Shown here: in pieces, positions 11,291 to 22,382 of the stretch
Position numbering within the stretch: position 1 is the first letter of the stretch
Layout: each line of letters opens with the position of its first letter
Origin: Sophora flavescens
Taxonomy: Eukaryota > Streptophyta > Magnoliopsida > Fabales > Fabaceae
Direction of reading: 5' to 3'
Assembly: GCA_030762895.1 (NCBI GenBank)
Contig: CM061068.1
Coordinates: 79,571,228 to 79,635,227, forward strand
DNA: 64,000 nt
Notes under the pieces: generated by a model
The model's database searches: none
Told to the model about the DNA's origin: nothing
What the model saw: only the letters and a program-made list of their open reading frames with translations
Translations under genes and position numbers: made by a program

Positions 11291-11935
11291 TTATATAAAA
11301 CAACATTTAACGTCGGTTGTATTAAACAATCGACGTTACAATTAATTTTTTTAACGCCGTTTTATTAACAAACCGACGTTAAATATTAATATTTTTTAAA
11401 AAAACACTTTTAACGTCCGTTGTTGAATACAAATCGACGTTAAAAGTGTTGTGTCTCTCGTATAAAGTAACATTCTTCAGTATCGATCTGTAATCGCCTC
11501 TTCTTTTCCTCTATATTTCTATTCCTTCACAAAATGGCTCCGAGACCTGTGTTAATTGAGTGACAACAGGGCATTTCAGATAGGGATATAGGATTATTTA
11601 CGTCGCCTATTTATTTAATCGAAGTAAAAATCACACTTTTAACGTCAATTGTATAAACAATGACGTTAAAAATAAATATTTTTTATTTTAAAAACACTTT
11701 TAACTTCAGTTTTATTCAACAATCGACGTTAATGCACTGTGTTAAGAAGTGACAACGGGGCATTTTAGATAGGGATATAGGATTATTTACGTCATTGTTT
11801 ATTTAATCAAGTAAAAATCACACTTTTAACGTTAGTTGTATAAACAACTGACGTTAAAAATAAATATTTTTATTTTAAAAACACTTTTAACGTCGTTTTA
11901 TTCAACAACCGACGTTAAAAGTGTATAAGTTTCTG
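11291..11935. repeat. CACTA subterminal hairpin repeats, inner block
   Basis: At least seven short inverted repeats have the form TTTAACGTC-(A/G)GTTGT...ACAAC(T/C)GACGTTAAA, with a loop of roughly 5-12 bases. They are flanked by CACTTTTAA/TTAAAAGTG, so each unit can fold as a hairpin. A longer unit of about 190 bp (GTGACAAC(A/G)GGGCATTT...GGATTATTTACGTC) is repeated from about 11,560 and about 11,748, with a diverged copy near 12,903. In CACTA elements such subterminal repeats bind the TNPA-type protein; that role is family knowledge, not shown here. Confidence 0.8.
11461..11563 (+). promoter_or_regulatory. TATA-like leader with short ATG frame, inside CACTA
   Basis: TATAAAG at 11,461 lies 73 bp before ATGGCTC at 11,534, which opens a 9-codon frame closed by TGA. 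A related leader recurs at 12,211-12,257. This may be the remnant of a promoter and first exon, duplicated within the element. No product can be named. Confidence 0.25.
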
Positions 11936-12950
11936 CAAAAGCATTCATTCCTTTGACTACTCGCTATTAAATTACCCATTCTCGCTGTGCTACTTACCCA
12001 TGCACATTGTAACCTATAATCCTCTTTATGAGCACTAAGTTTATACCTAGACTTAAAGGTCTATTTCTTCCTAATCCTTGGGCGTTTTCTTTTACGCACG
12101 TTTATAATATATGACTGCCAACTCCCAATGCGCCTTGGAACCTAATGCTCTTAATGATCAATTTAATTTTTTAGCAACTTACGACGCCTAGTAACTTCAT
12201 CCCCTACTCCTATAAATAGCTTCCTTCCTTCCTTTAATTTTTCTGCTTCACAATATGGCTCTACCATGGAGATTAACTTCATCACTCTTTCTTCCTATAC
12301 CTAGACTTAAAGGTCTCTGTCTTAATGGTCAAACAACTTCTGAGGTTGTGTAAATCGCATTACATGGGTGATAAGGGTGTGTAAATCGCATTATGTGAAT
12401 TGCACACACCATCATCCTTCCGGAGAATCAGCAGCTACAGTTCCAAAACCTCAGCTTTGGAACCAAGTGGCTGTTCCAAGAATATTGCTAAAACAGATCG
12501 AGTGCACCCTTCACTCTGCCACGGCTCCAAAGTAACTGTGGATTCAGATGGAGCATCAAGGACTTCAAATGAGGGAGGGGATGCATTCAATGTTGGAGTT
12601 TCTGAGGACAGGACTGAGAAGAAAATGATGTTGAAGTAGAAACTTTTTTACATTTTAGTGCTATCTTGCGGAAATTTTTTATCTTTTAATCATGTAATTG
12701 TAACTTATGAATCGCTTCAATGAGATACGATTTGATTATACATATATAACTTGTTTTATGTTAAGTGTTTATTTATTTTAATTTGCACAAGAATTTGTTA
12801 ATTTACTAATTCAAGCTAATTAATTAAGATTAAAAATAAACTTTTTTTTAAAAAAAGATTAGAAATAAACTGAACTATATGGAGTGATGATCTGCGTTAA
12901 GAGTGACAACAGGGAGATGACAACGAAAGAAAGATAGGAATGAGTTGATT
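11936..12950 (+). other. CACTA internal spacer, possible captured or second gene remnant
   Basis: This 1-kb stretch without hairpins separates the two subterminal blocks. TATAAATAG at 12,211-12,219 is followed by CTTCACAATATGGCTC, with ATG at 12,255 and a 32-codon frame ending TAA at 12,351. The segment TACCTAGACTTAAAGGTCT occurs twice (about 12,046 and 12,299). A second open frame (12,400-12,639, Ser-rich, no known domain) is followed by AT-rich sequence resembling a 3' untranslated region. It could be the decayed second (TNPA-like) gene of the element or a captured host fragment; the sequence does not decide. Confidence 0.3.
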
Positions 12951-13230
12951 ATTTACGTCAGTTATTTATTTAACTGAAGTAAAAATCACACTTCTAACGT
13001 CAGTTTTATAAACAACTGACGTTAAAAGTGTTAATAATTTCTTGCAAAACACTTTTAACGTCAGTTCATTAAACAACTGACGCAAATAGTGATTTCATAT
13101 TTACAAAACTGCCACCGCCTCACTTTTAACGTCAGTCCTTAAAACAACTGACGTTAACAGTGAACTAATGAAGTCTGATATTTACAAAACTGCCATCGCC
13201 GCCTTTTTAACGTCTAGTTTTTGGTTAACT
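12951..13230. repeat. CACTA subterminal hairpin repeats, outer block
   Basis: Four or five further AACGTCAGTT...AACTGACGTT hairpin units lie within 300 bp of the right terminus, alternating with CACTTTTAACGTC and TTAAAAGTG flanks. The motif matches the inner block, so both arrays probably serve the same transposase-binding role. Confidence 0.8.
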
Positions 13231-13258
13231 GACGTAAACCTTTACCGTCTAATGTATA

Positions 13259-13271
13259 TTTTCCACTAGTG
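13259..13271 (-). repeat. Right terminal inverted repeat end of the CACTA element
   Basis: TTTTCCACTAGTG ends the element here; its complement begins CACTA. The next bases (CCT) are the expected site of the 3-bp target duplication. The partner end is outside the window, so the duplication cannot be checked. Confidence 0.8.
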
Positions 13272-13507
13272 CCTCAATGGACATATTGGTAAATGGACCA
13301 TTGCTTTATCAGAATATTCTTTACAATACATGCCAGCTAAATCTGTTAAAGGACAGGCAGTGACTGACTTTTTGGTAAAACATCCAGGACTGGATGTACC
13401 GGAAATAAACGTCGTCAGTTTACAACCCTGGAAACTCTATTTTGACGGATCAAGGCATCAAGGAGGTAGTGGAGTAGGGATTTTAATCGTAACTCCACAA
13501 GGAACTC
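13272..13507 (+). pseudogene. pol: Tat-lineage pol fragment: RT/RNase H end and start of second RNase H
   Basis: This is the right-hand remainder of a Tat-lineage polyprotein cut by the CACTA insertion. The frame reads the connection segment (KWTIALSEYSLQY, VTDFLVKHP) and then the first strand of an additional RNase H (KLYFDGSRHQGGSGVG), whose D is the first catalytic residue. It stops at the Athila-2 border, and the domain resumes at 23,824. A second, archaeal-type RNase H between RNase H and integrase is a hallmark of the Tat/Ogre lineage. Confidence 0.85.
13503..13507. repeat. Target site duplication of Athila-2, left copy (aactc)
   Basis: AACTC directly precedes the left LTR. AATTC directly follows the right LTR at 23,824-23,828. 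One C/T difference separates them, as expected for an insertion that has aged. Confidence 0.8.
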
Positions 13508-14948
13508 TGGTGAGTCACCGGCAAGTGTACCGGGTCGTCGCAAGTATTAAAAGAAACACGGTAAGAATTTACCAAGGTCGAACATAAGGATTGGGCTACC
13601 AATTCAACTAATTCGCGAGAAATCCGATAAGTTGGTCAAGTAAGGAAAGTGGTTGAGAGAGAGAGATTAAGATCGCAATTCAAATAACAAATCAAGTAAA
13701 GCTAAGGTATTAAAATCTGAAATTAAAATATCTAGGGTCTCAAATCCACCTACCCAATCATGCATAGTACCCAAGTGATGATGAATTCCTCCCTAAGTTC
13801 AATTACAATGTCAACCGGGACCCCCAAATTCTCCTATATCCACTGTCGTGCTCAATAGGACGTATTCGAAGATTGGATTAATTACTTACTAGGTCTCTTA
13901 ATCCTAATCATCAAACTCTATTAATTCTTGTTCCCTATAAGGTTGCACCGATCTCCTACTCACTCTCGTGCAATATTCGATAGATGATCCCAATTCAAGT
14001 TCTAAACGCGAATCGCTGACTAAGCCTCATCAACGTTAACAAGTCAATCACGCATGCATATGATCAACGCAATCAAATCAGAATTGGAAAACATTAATTG
14101 AGAAAAGGGGAGAAAAACATACATCACATGAACACTATACCGCCATGGGTGGCTTCATTGATTCCCTAGACGAGGGGATTAGTTCCTCATGCCCGTGACG
14201 ACACACAAACAATCCGACATAATCACCATAGTGAACTAAGAAAATAAAACGGGAGACGCAGCTCCAGAGTAACAAGAACTCGTAACAAAACTGATCTAAA
14301 ACAGTGGCTAAGAACTAGGATTCGCATCTCCCTTCTTCTGATATGAAACAACAATATATAGAGTTCTGATTCTGCGCTCGCTCGCGAGGCCAACGGTCTC
14401 TCGCGAGGCGAATATTAAAATTGGCGCGCATCCAATTTGGACTTTCGCGAGGCGAACATCCTCTCGCGGGGCGAATTTCAGTTTTGGCTCCATCCTGAGT
14501 TTGAATGATCGCGAGGCGAACTGTGATTGGCAAGGCGAACCCGAAAGGATGACTTATCTGGCACAGTCAGGGCTTCAGGTTCGCGAGGCGAGCTGGTTAC
14601 TCGCGAGGCGAGACATAATTGATGACTGTTGCTGCTCAGCTGGTCTTCAGGGTCGCGAGGCGAGAATACTTTCGCGAGGCGAGTATCTTCAGAATGGAAA
14701 TTTCCACTGTTTCTTGACTTTCCTTGACTCTCGGAGCTTCACTTCTAACCTGAAACAATAAAAAGAAACAAAAAGCGTAATTCTATTCAAAATAGACTGA
14801 ATACTACTAAAATTTCCTAGAACGAGTCAAAGTCTACTTAGGAACAAAATAAAGCCAAATTTGGGCGAAAACGAGATTCAACTCTAATAATTTGCACAAA
14901 AACCACAGTCTATCTAGTTATAAAACTAGATAAGCCAGAGGGTTATCA
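13508..14948 (-). repeat. 3' LTR of Athila-2 (left in window)
   Basis: In element orientation it starts TGATAACCC and ends ACTCACCA. The polypurine tract (complement of 14,952-14,963) lies just inside. It carries five dyad pairs at 14,382-14,682 and is identical in length to the copy at 22,383-23,823. Short open frames in it (for example near 14,308-14,761) are LTR sequence. Confidence 0.95.
14382..14682. repeat. Paired TCGC-N3-GCGA dyad array, Athila-2 3' LTR
   Basis: Starts are at 14382/14401, 14445/14464, 14509/14528, 14581/14601 and 14653/14672: five pairs with 19-bp spacing, one with 20. The partner at 14,528 has decayed to TGGCAAGGCGA but keeps the spacing. The right LTR holds the same array at 23,257-23,557. 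Confidence 0.85.
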
Positions 14949-16267
14949 AAACACCCCAAACTTAAACCTTGCTTGTCCCCAAGAAAGCTAAAACTCAAAA
15001 AGGACTCAAGACTTGGCAAGCTTAAGGGATTCAATCGATTTCGCACAAATTTCATGCAATCAAAACAAAACAATTTTTCTCCAATGATTTCCCCCTTACA
15101 TCAACGTAATCCCCACATTCATTTACTTTAAACAATTGAGAACTTCATCATTCATGCAATTATTAATCTAAGTTGAGGATCAGAGTCACACACAAAAGGA
15201 AGATCACCAATTTCAAACAATTGCGTTCCTCACAAGGGTATGTAAAATTTCACTCATTCGCTCAATTTTGTCTAGGCTTTTAACTTTTCACTCAATTTCA
15301 CATATCAAGAACACTTCCCATGAATTTGATTTTCATCTCAAAAATGGTTCCCATGAAAACATGCATGCAACATCAGAAGGTCTTATAAAGGTTGTAATGG
15401 GGCCTGACTGAGGGTAGGATATTCAAGGATACTAGGTTTAATCCCTAGGAACTAAGAGAGCATGAGCATTTGACACATATTCAACTCAAATTCATTTTTC
15501 CATTTTTCTTTTTGCCTTGGGTGACTACAGCCTTTTCCTTGCTATTCTTTTTCTGTTTTTGCCCCTTTTCTTTTGGCTTTTTTTTTTTTTTGAGTTTCAA
15601 TCTTTATTTTTATTTTTCTCACCCCAAAATGACACATCACCTTGTAGCCACCCCAAACTTAGTTTCTCACAACCATTCTCTTGCTACGTGTCCATGCTCT
15701 CCTAATCCTAAGATTGGGTTAACATGGTTTTTCAGATTTCTGGCTTATAATATAGGGTCATCAAGAAACCATAGGCTAATTAGGCTCAACGGGGCTAACT
15801 AGGGAACATGCATTCGGGATGGTTCTTTTTAGGCCAAGTAGTTATTTCAAAGAAATTTGCCTAAATCATTTGATGCAACACATAGACATGCAAACCATAA
15901 AGAGATTCAAGCAAATTCGGGAAAGTGCAACTTAAAAGTGATTCACACAATCAAAAACAAAGTTGGAGGCTCAAATCCTTACCTGGACATTTTGCAAATT
16001 GTTTGACCGAGATACAATTCCTAGTGTGTGCACCCCCTCACCCCAAACTTATTATAAATCAAGTAATCACAATAAAATTCTCAAAGTTCAGTTTTCAATT
16101 TTTCACATGGGGATCAACTTTTCTAATTTCAGAACCTAGGGGGAAATCATCAATGGTCAAAATAATTCATGCAATCAATCTATGCTAAATTTAATTAAAA
16201 TCCAACAAGCTTGCCGACACACATTCATACACAAACTCTTGATCTTCTCAAATTATTTAAGAGTGAC

Positions 16268-16310
16268 AAACAAAAACAAAAACAAAAACAAAAACAAAAA
16301 CAAAAACAAA
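16268..16310. repeat. (AAAAAC)n microsatellite
   Basis: About seven tandem ACAAAA units occur in the 3' untranslated region of Athila-2. A shorter TTTTTG tract occupies the matching position in Athila-3 (about 36,606-36,640). Confidence 0.85.
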
Positions 16311-16443
16311 ACAAGAGGAGAGGAGAGGGTGCTCCCTGATCAAGTTTCCATGGTTGCCTCCTCATCCAATTAGTCTCACGGGCTCCCTTCTGTTGCATAG
16401 CATCCTGGAAGAACTCCTGCAAATTAAAACTTTAAGTGCATAT

Positions 16444-16671
16444 TCGCGAGGCGAGAGACCACTCGCGAGGCGAATCTGGAAAAATTGTTTTCACACTTTC
16501 CAGAATGGCGAGGCGAGTAGTATCTCGCGAGGCGAATCTGGAATTCCCACAGATGATGATGCCCAGAATCGCGAGGCGAAAGCATCCCTCGCGACGTGAT
16601 ACAGAAACGTGAGCAAGCCTCTGAGATTCAGGGCTTCTATCTTGCGCGACCACTGTGGATTCGCGTGGCGA
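16444..16671. repeat. Internal (non-LTR) paired dyad array in Athila-2
   Basis: Dyad starts are at 16444/16463, 16506/16525, 16569/16589 and about 16642/16661, again 19-20 bp apart. Several units are decayed (TGGCGAGGCGA, TCGCGACGTGA, TCGCGTGGCGA). The block lies between the end of pol and the 3' region. The corresponding junction in Athila-3 (36,540-36,640) runs straight through without it, so the array was gained here or lost there. Confidence 0.8.
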
Positions 16672-16792
16672 ATCAAGCTTTTTTTTTTCAATGAAAATGA
16701 CAGAAACTAAAAATAAAGGATACCTAGCTTGGGTTGCCTCCCAAGTAGCGCTTGTTTAACGTCCCGAGCCTGACTCAAGTCGCCCCTAAGGG

Positions 16793-19700
16793 TTAATCCA
16801 GAAAAAACACTTGCTTACCATTTGGGATTGGTTCCCCATGATAATGCTTTAGTCTTTGCCCATTTACCTTGAAATTGCCAGAGGCCCCTTCTAATTCTAC
16901 TGCTCCGTGTGGAAAAACATGGAGGACCTTGAATGGTCCTGACCACCTTGACTTCAGCTTCCCAGGAAAGAGTCTCAGCCTTGAGTTATAAAGAAGTACC
17001 ATTTGTCCGGGCTCAAACCTCCTAGGCAAGATGTGCTTGTCATGCCATGCCTTAGTCCGCTCTTTGTAGATTCTTGCATTTTCATATGCTTGCATGCGGA
17101 TTTCGGACAACTTATTTAAGTCCAGAAGCCTCTTCTCACTGGCCTTCATCAAATCAAAGTTGAGTTCACGAATTGGCCAATAAGACTTTTCCTCCAATTC
17201 CACCGGCAGGTGGCACGCCTTTCCAAATACCAAATTGTAAGGAGACCTTCCAATTGGAGTCTTGAAGGCAGTCCTATAAGCTCATAAGGCATCATCTAAC
17301 TTTTTTGACCAATCCTTCCATGAGGAGTTGACGGTTTTCTCAAGAATACGCTTCAACTCACGGTTGGATACCTCCGCTTGCCCATTGGTCTGAGGATGAT
17401 AAGGAGTAGAGACTCTATGCTTGACCCCATACTTCTCAAGAAGCTTGTGCATTTGATTGTTGCAAAAGTGGGATCCCCCGTCACTAATCAACACTCTAGG
17501 AACCCCAAACCTTGAGAAGATATTGCGCCTTAGGAATTCCATGACTACCCGCGCATCATCCGTGGTTGTTGGGATTGCTTCTACCCACTTTGACACATAG
17601 TCCACAGCCACCAAAATGTATTGATAGGAGAAAGATGGTGGGAATGGTCCCATGAAATCTATCCCCCATACATCAAAGAGTTCTACTTCAAGCATGCTAT
17701 TCAAGGGGAGCTCATGCCGTTTGGAGATGTTGCCAGCTCTTTGGCAACGATCACAGTTCTCAACAAAAGTGTGGGCATCCTTGAAGAGATTTGGCCAATA
17801 AAACCCGCTTTGGAGGATTTTCTCTGCTGTCTTCTTTCCCCCATAGTGCCCACCATAATCCGAGCTATGACAATGCCACAACACGTTTCCGATTTGGTCA
17901 TGGGGAATGCACCTTCTTAGGATCCCATCCGAGCATTGCTTGAAAAGATATGGGTCCTCCCACACATAGTACTTTGCATCCGAGAAGAACTTCTTCCTTT
18001 GTTGACTAGTCCAACCTTGCGGAACCACATTTGAAGATTTGAAGTTGGCCATGTCCGCGAACCAAGGAGGGGAATTTTCAATAAGTGCAAACAACTTTTC
18101 ATCAGGAAATTCTTCCTTGATGTCTAACAATTCCTCCTTGGTGTCGGGATTAACCAACCTAGATAAGTGGTCCGCCACACCATTGTCGGATCCCTTCCTG
18201 TCCTTAATCTCTAGATCAAATTCCTGCAAAATAAGAATCCACCGTATTAATCTAGGTTTGGCCTCTTGTTTTGTCATCAAGTGTTTTATGGCCGCATGAT
18301 CAGTGTAAACAACAATCTTAGACCCCACAATGTAGGATCTAAACTTATCTAAAGCAAAAACCACAGCAAGTAGTTCCTTTTCAGTGGTGGAATAATTAGC
18401 TTGTGCCTCATTCAAAACTTTACTTGCATAATAAATGACATGAGCTAATTTTTCCACCCTTTGCCCCAAAACAGCCCCCACCGCATAATCACTAGCATCA
18501 CACATGATTTCAAAAGGTAAATTCCAATTAGGCGCAGTGATTATGGGTGCGGTGACAAGCATATTTTTCAAAATAGTGAAGGCATTTAAACAAGAAGCAT
18601 TAAACTCAAAGGATACATCCTTCACAAGAAGGTCACAAAGCGGCCTTGCGATTTTGGAGAAGTCCTTGATGAATCTCCGGTAGAAACTGGCATGCCCCCA
18701 AAAACTCCTCACTCCCTTTACATTGGTTGGTGGGGGAAGCTTCTCAATCAGCTCAATCTTTGCTCTATCAACTTCAATCCCCCTTTGGGAGATTTTGTGC
18801 CCCAAGACTATACCTTCCTTGACCATGAAGTGGCATTTCTCCCAATTAAGCACAAGGTTAGTCTCTTGGCACCTTTTAAGCACCAAAGTCAAATTCTGCA
18901 AGCAATTGTCATATGAGGTCCCAAAGACCGAGAAGTCATCCATGAACACCTCAATGCATTTCTCCACCATGTCCGAGAAAATAGAAAGCATGCACCTTTG
19001 GAAAGTAGAAGGAGCGTTGCACAATCCAAAGGGCATCCTCCTATAGGCAAGGACTCCATAGGGACACGTGAAAGCCGTCTTCTCTTGATCTTGAGGATCT
19101 ACCACAATTTGATTATAGCCGGAGTAACCATCCAAAAAACAATAGTATTCATGTCCGGCTAACCTTTCTAGCATTTGATCAATGAAGGGAAGAGGGAAAT
19201 GATCTTTACTTGTGGCTTCATTTAGCTTTCTATAGTCGATACATACTCTCCACCCCGTGATGGTCCTTGTTGGGATCAATTCATTGCTTTCATTGACCAC
19301 CACTGTTGTGCCTCCTTTCTTTGGGACCACATGAATTGGACTAACCCATCTACTATCTGAGATTGGATAGATGATTCCGGCATCCAAAAGTTTAATCACT
19401 TCCTTATGCACAGCTTCTTTCATGATGGGATTTAACCGTCTTTGTGGTTGAACCACCGGCTTATGATCATCCTCCATCAAAATCTTATGCACGCATAGGG
19501 AGGGGCTTATACCTTTTAGGTCTGAAATCTTCCACCCAATGGAGGATTTGTGTTCCCTAAGAACTCTCAATAGCTTTTCTTCTTCATCGTTTTTTAAGGC
19601 ATTGCTAATGATTACCGGATGTTGTCCCTTCTCCCCCAAGAATGCATACCTTAAGTGGGTTGGGAGTTGCTTCAACTCCGGTGCCTTGTTATCTTCTTCC

Positions 19701-22225
19701 ATTCTTTCCTTGTTGAGCTTTTCCTTTGCACATTCATCCCTTGGGAGACTCGGTAAGGCTTCCATGTGTTTCAAGCACTCAAGATAGTCCTCATCCCCCA
19801 AAGGGTCTTCTTCCTCACCATCACCATCATGGGATTTTACCAACACTTGTGCAAGTGAAAAACCATGGGCATCTCTAGTGGCCTTTGCCTTGACAATCAA
19901 ATCCACCATATCCACTCGATACACATCTGACCTCTCTACAGGGTGCTTCATTGCTTCAAAGACATTGAAGACTACCTCATCATCTTGCACCCTTAGAGTG
20001 AGTTTCCCTTGTCGCACATCTATCAAGGCACCTCCAGTGGCCAAGAAGGGCCTTCCCAATATGAGAGGGATCTCGGCGTCTTCATCCATATCAAGCACCA
20101 CAAAATCCGCCGGAAATATGAACTTGTCCACCTTTACTAGCAAGTCTTCGACCACTCCATAAGGATATTTTATAGAACGATCGGCCAGCTGGAGTGACAT
20201 CCGCGTATCCTTGAATTCTTTGATCCCTAACCTCTTCATCATAGAGAGGGGCATCAAGTTGATGCTTGCCCCTAGATCACATAATGCCTTCCCTAAAGTC
20301 ATCCTCCCAATGGTGCATGGTATCGAAAAAGAACCGGGATCCTTCAACTTTGGAGGTAGTTTTCTTTGAAGAATGGCACTACACTCCTCGGTCAAAGCAA
20401 CCGTTTCCTCATCCACTATTCTCCGCTTCTTGGTGAGAAGCTCCTTCATAAACCGGGCATATGATGGCATCTGTTCCAAGGCTTCCGCAAATGGAATGTT
20501 AATCTGAAGTTTGCGGAAGACATCAAGGAATTTGTTGAACTGCTTATCCTGTTGAGGCTTCTTCAATCTTTCAGGATACGGTACCTTCATGTAGGGCGGG
20601 AGGTCTTGGGGTTCAACCCACTTCTTCTTTCGGAACTCTTCATCCACAAGCTTCAGCTTACCCCCTTGCTCTGGTGCCTTGTCACTTGCCAACTCCTCTT
20701 TCTCAGGTTGCTCTTCCTCAACATGTGGTTGTTCCGGGGCCTTGTCTTCCTCTAAACTGGTTGCACCCTTGTTAGATCCCAACACCCTACCGCTTCTAGT
20801 TGTTATGGCATTGCAATGGTTCTTAGGGTTGTTCTCGGTATCACCTGGGAAAGTGCCTGGGGGGCGCTCACTAAGTTGCTTTGCGAGCTGAGCTATCTGT
20901 GTCTCTAGATTCTGAATTGTCGACCCTGTATGAGTTGCCAACTTGTCAATGGCTGCATTCATCTTCTCAAAACCCAACTCCCAAGGTTGCCTTCCACCAT
21001 CTGTTATTTGCAACTGATTAGTCCCCGGAAGAGCCTGCTGAGTATTGCGCTGTTGGATTCCAATGTTTGGCCTCAGACCCTGTTGAGGTTGTTGTTGCCC
21101 GGCTAGACCACCACTAGCATTACTCCAAGCGAAACCCGGATGGTCTCTCCTCATATATCCCCTATTTTGATTCTGACTATAGTCATTCTGTCTGTTCCTC
21201 TGATAGTGGTTCTGGGGTACACTGTCATAGAAATTGTGGCATGAGTCCACATGTTCCTGAGAGAAGTTGAACGGACAGTTCCGAGTGTCATGATCTCCAT
21301 TACAATTATCACAACCCGGAGGCATTCCCTCGTGTATCACATTAACCTTCTTGTTCTCTGACAAAGCCGCAACTTGTATCTTCAACGGTTTAACTTGCTC
21401 TAGAATGGCTTCCATTGTTGCAGAACTGACTCCACTTGAGGTTTCCCTACCACGGTTGTAATCATTGTACGACATCTTCTCTAATAATGCCCATCCGTCT
21501 TCAGCTGATAAATAAGAGAAAGAACCGCCGGCTGCGGCATCACAGTTCATCTGATAGCGCCCCCTTAACCCGTTAAAGAAATGTTGAACCTTGGAGACCG
21601 GGTCAAAGAACGCCGAGGGGCATCTTCTCAAGAGCATATTGTACCTCTCCCAAGCTTCGTTACAAGTTTCATCTTCTGTCTGCCTGAAAGATGTAACGGC
21701 TACTCTTGCTTGTGCCGCTTTCTGAGGAGGAAAATATTTGGTTAGGAACTTTTGTGCCATTTGCTCCCAAGTTCTGATACTGTTCCTATCCAAGCTGTCG
21801 ACCCAATCGCGAGCGACATCCCTAAGAGAGAGACGGAAAAGCCGCAAGCGAAACTCATCTTGAGAGACTCCTCTTGTCTTCTGCAAGTCACAAGCTTCAA
21901 GGAAGCGAGTGATGTGTCTATGAGGGTCTTGTTTGCCACTCCCATCGAATTGATTCTCACGGATCTGGAATGTGACACATCCTTCCACTCTGAAGGAGTC
22001 TGTATTCAGGTTGCCCCTCACGATAGAAGAATCATAATCACCCAAGTTGGGTAGATCGTACTCAAAGAGAGGCTTGTAACGAGGAGGAGGGTTTTCTTCG
22101 GTCATTTCCTCGAGATTAATCGCTTCAAGCCTCTTTCTTTCTCTGACTTCCTTCCTTAAGCGCTTCTCAGTCTTGGTGATCTCCGAATCAAATAGCAGGT
22201 CCTCTTGTGAAAGGGTACCTCGCAT
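16793..22225 (-). pseudogene. gag-pol: gag-pol of Athila-2, complete except for one TGA
   Basis: This single frame covers the whole polyprotein. The likely ATG is near 22,225 (MRGTLSQED). Gag includes the retrotransposon gag domain (RDVARDWVDSL, FLTKYFPPQ) and a zinc knuckle CX2CX4HX4C (about residue 310). The protease core DLGAS is near 655, RT FMDDFSVFG near 1,100, RNase H MCDASDYAVGAVL near 1,245, and the integrase H-H-C-C domain from about 1,455, followed by the DDE core. TGA at 17,284-17,282 replaces the TGG (Trp) that Athila-3 keeps at the same place (ALWAYRTAF), a G-to-A change. The same frame continues to 16,793 with the integrase C-terminal tail. Other replacements in conserved sites, such as FWGHASFYRRF for FLGHAGFYRRF, suggest relaxed selection. 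Confidence 0.92.
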
Positions 22226-22357
22226 ACAAACACACGGCAAGACCAAGTGGAATCAAAGAAGTAGAGAGAACTAATAAATAAATAATAGAAAAATAAAAAT
22301 AAAATCTCTTAACCAATTAATCAAATTCCCTAAAAATTAGGAAAATTGGTTGTGCTA

Positions 22358-22376
22358 ATCCCCGGCAACGGCGCCA
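22358..22376 (-). other. Primer binding site of Athila-2 (tRNA-Asp)
   Basis: The complement reads TGGCGCCGTTGCCGGGGAT, matching the 3' end of plant tRNA-Asp, and lies six bases inside the 5' LTR. This is the standard primer site of Athila elements. Confidence 0.9.
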
Positions 22377-22382
22377 AAAACT

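Larger units (their letters stand above)
7333..13271 (-). mobile_element. CACTA (En/Spm-like) DNA transposon, left end outside window
   Basis: A TNP2-type transposase is encoded leftward (10,558 to 7,352). The right end is TTTTCCACTAGTG at 13,259-13,271, whose complement is the CACTAGTGGAAAA start of a CACTA terminal inverted repeat. Inside that end lie arrays of short hairpin repeats, as expected for subterminal transposase-binding regions. The opposite terminus is not visible because Athila-1 interrupts the element just beyond the transposase stop. Directly outside 13,271 begins Tat polyprotein sequence, so the CACTA element is inserted in the Tat pol gene. Confidence 0.88.
14949..16792 (-). 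other. Athila-2 non-coding 3' region
   Basis: No env-like frame is present. Polypurine-like motifs (complement CACCCCAAACTT) occur at 14,952, 15,649 and 16,039; the first is adjacent to the LTR. An AAAAAC hexamer repeat lies at about 16,268-16,310. At 16,444-16,671 there is an extra dyad array that the corresponding part of Athila-3 lacks. Confidence 0.7.

Noticed and set aside
14308..14761. Small frames in the Athila-2 LTR (also at 23,183-23,636)
   Set aside because: Same LTR sequence at both ends; translation of dyad arrays.
16225..16422. Frame with poly Cys-Phe run
   Set aside because: Translation of the AAAAAC microsatellite.
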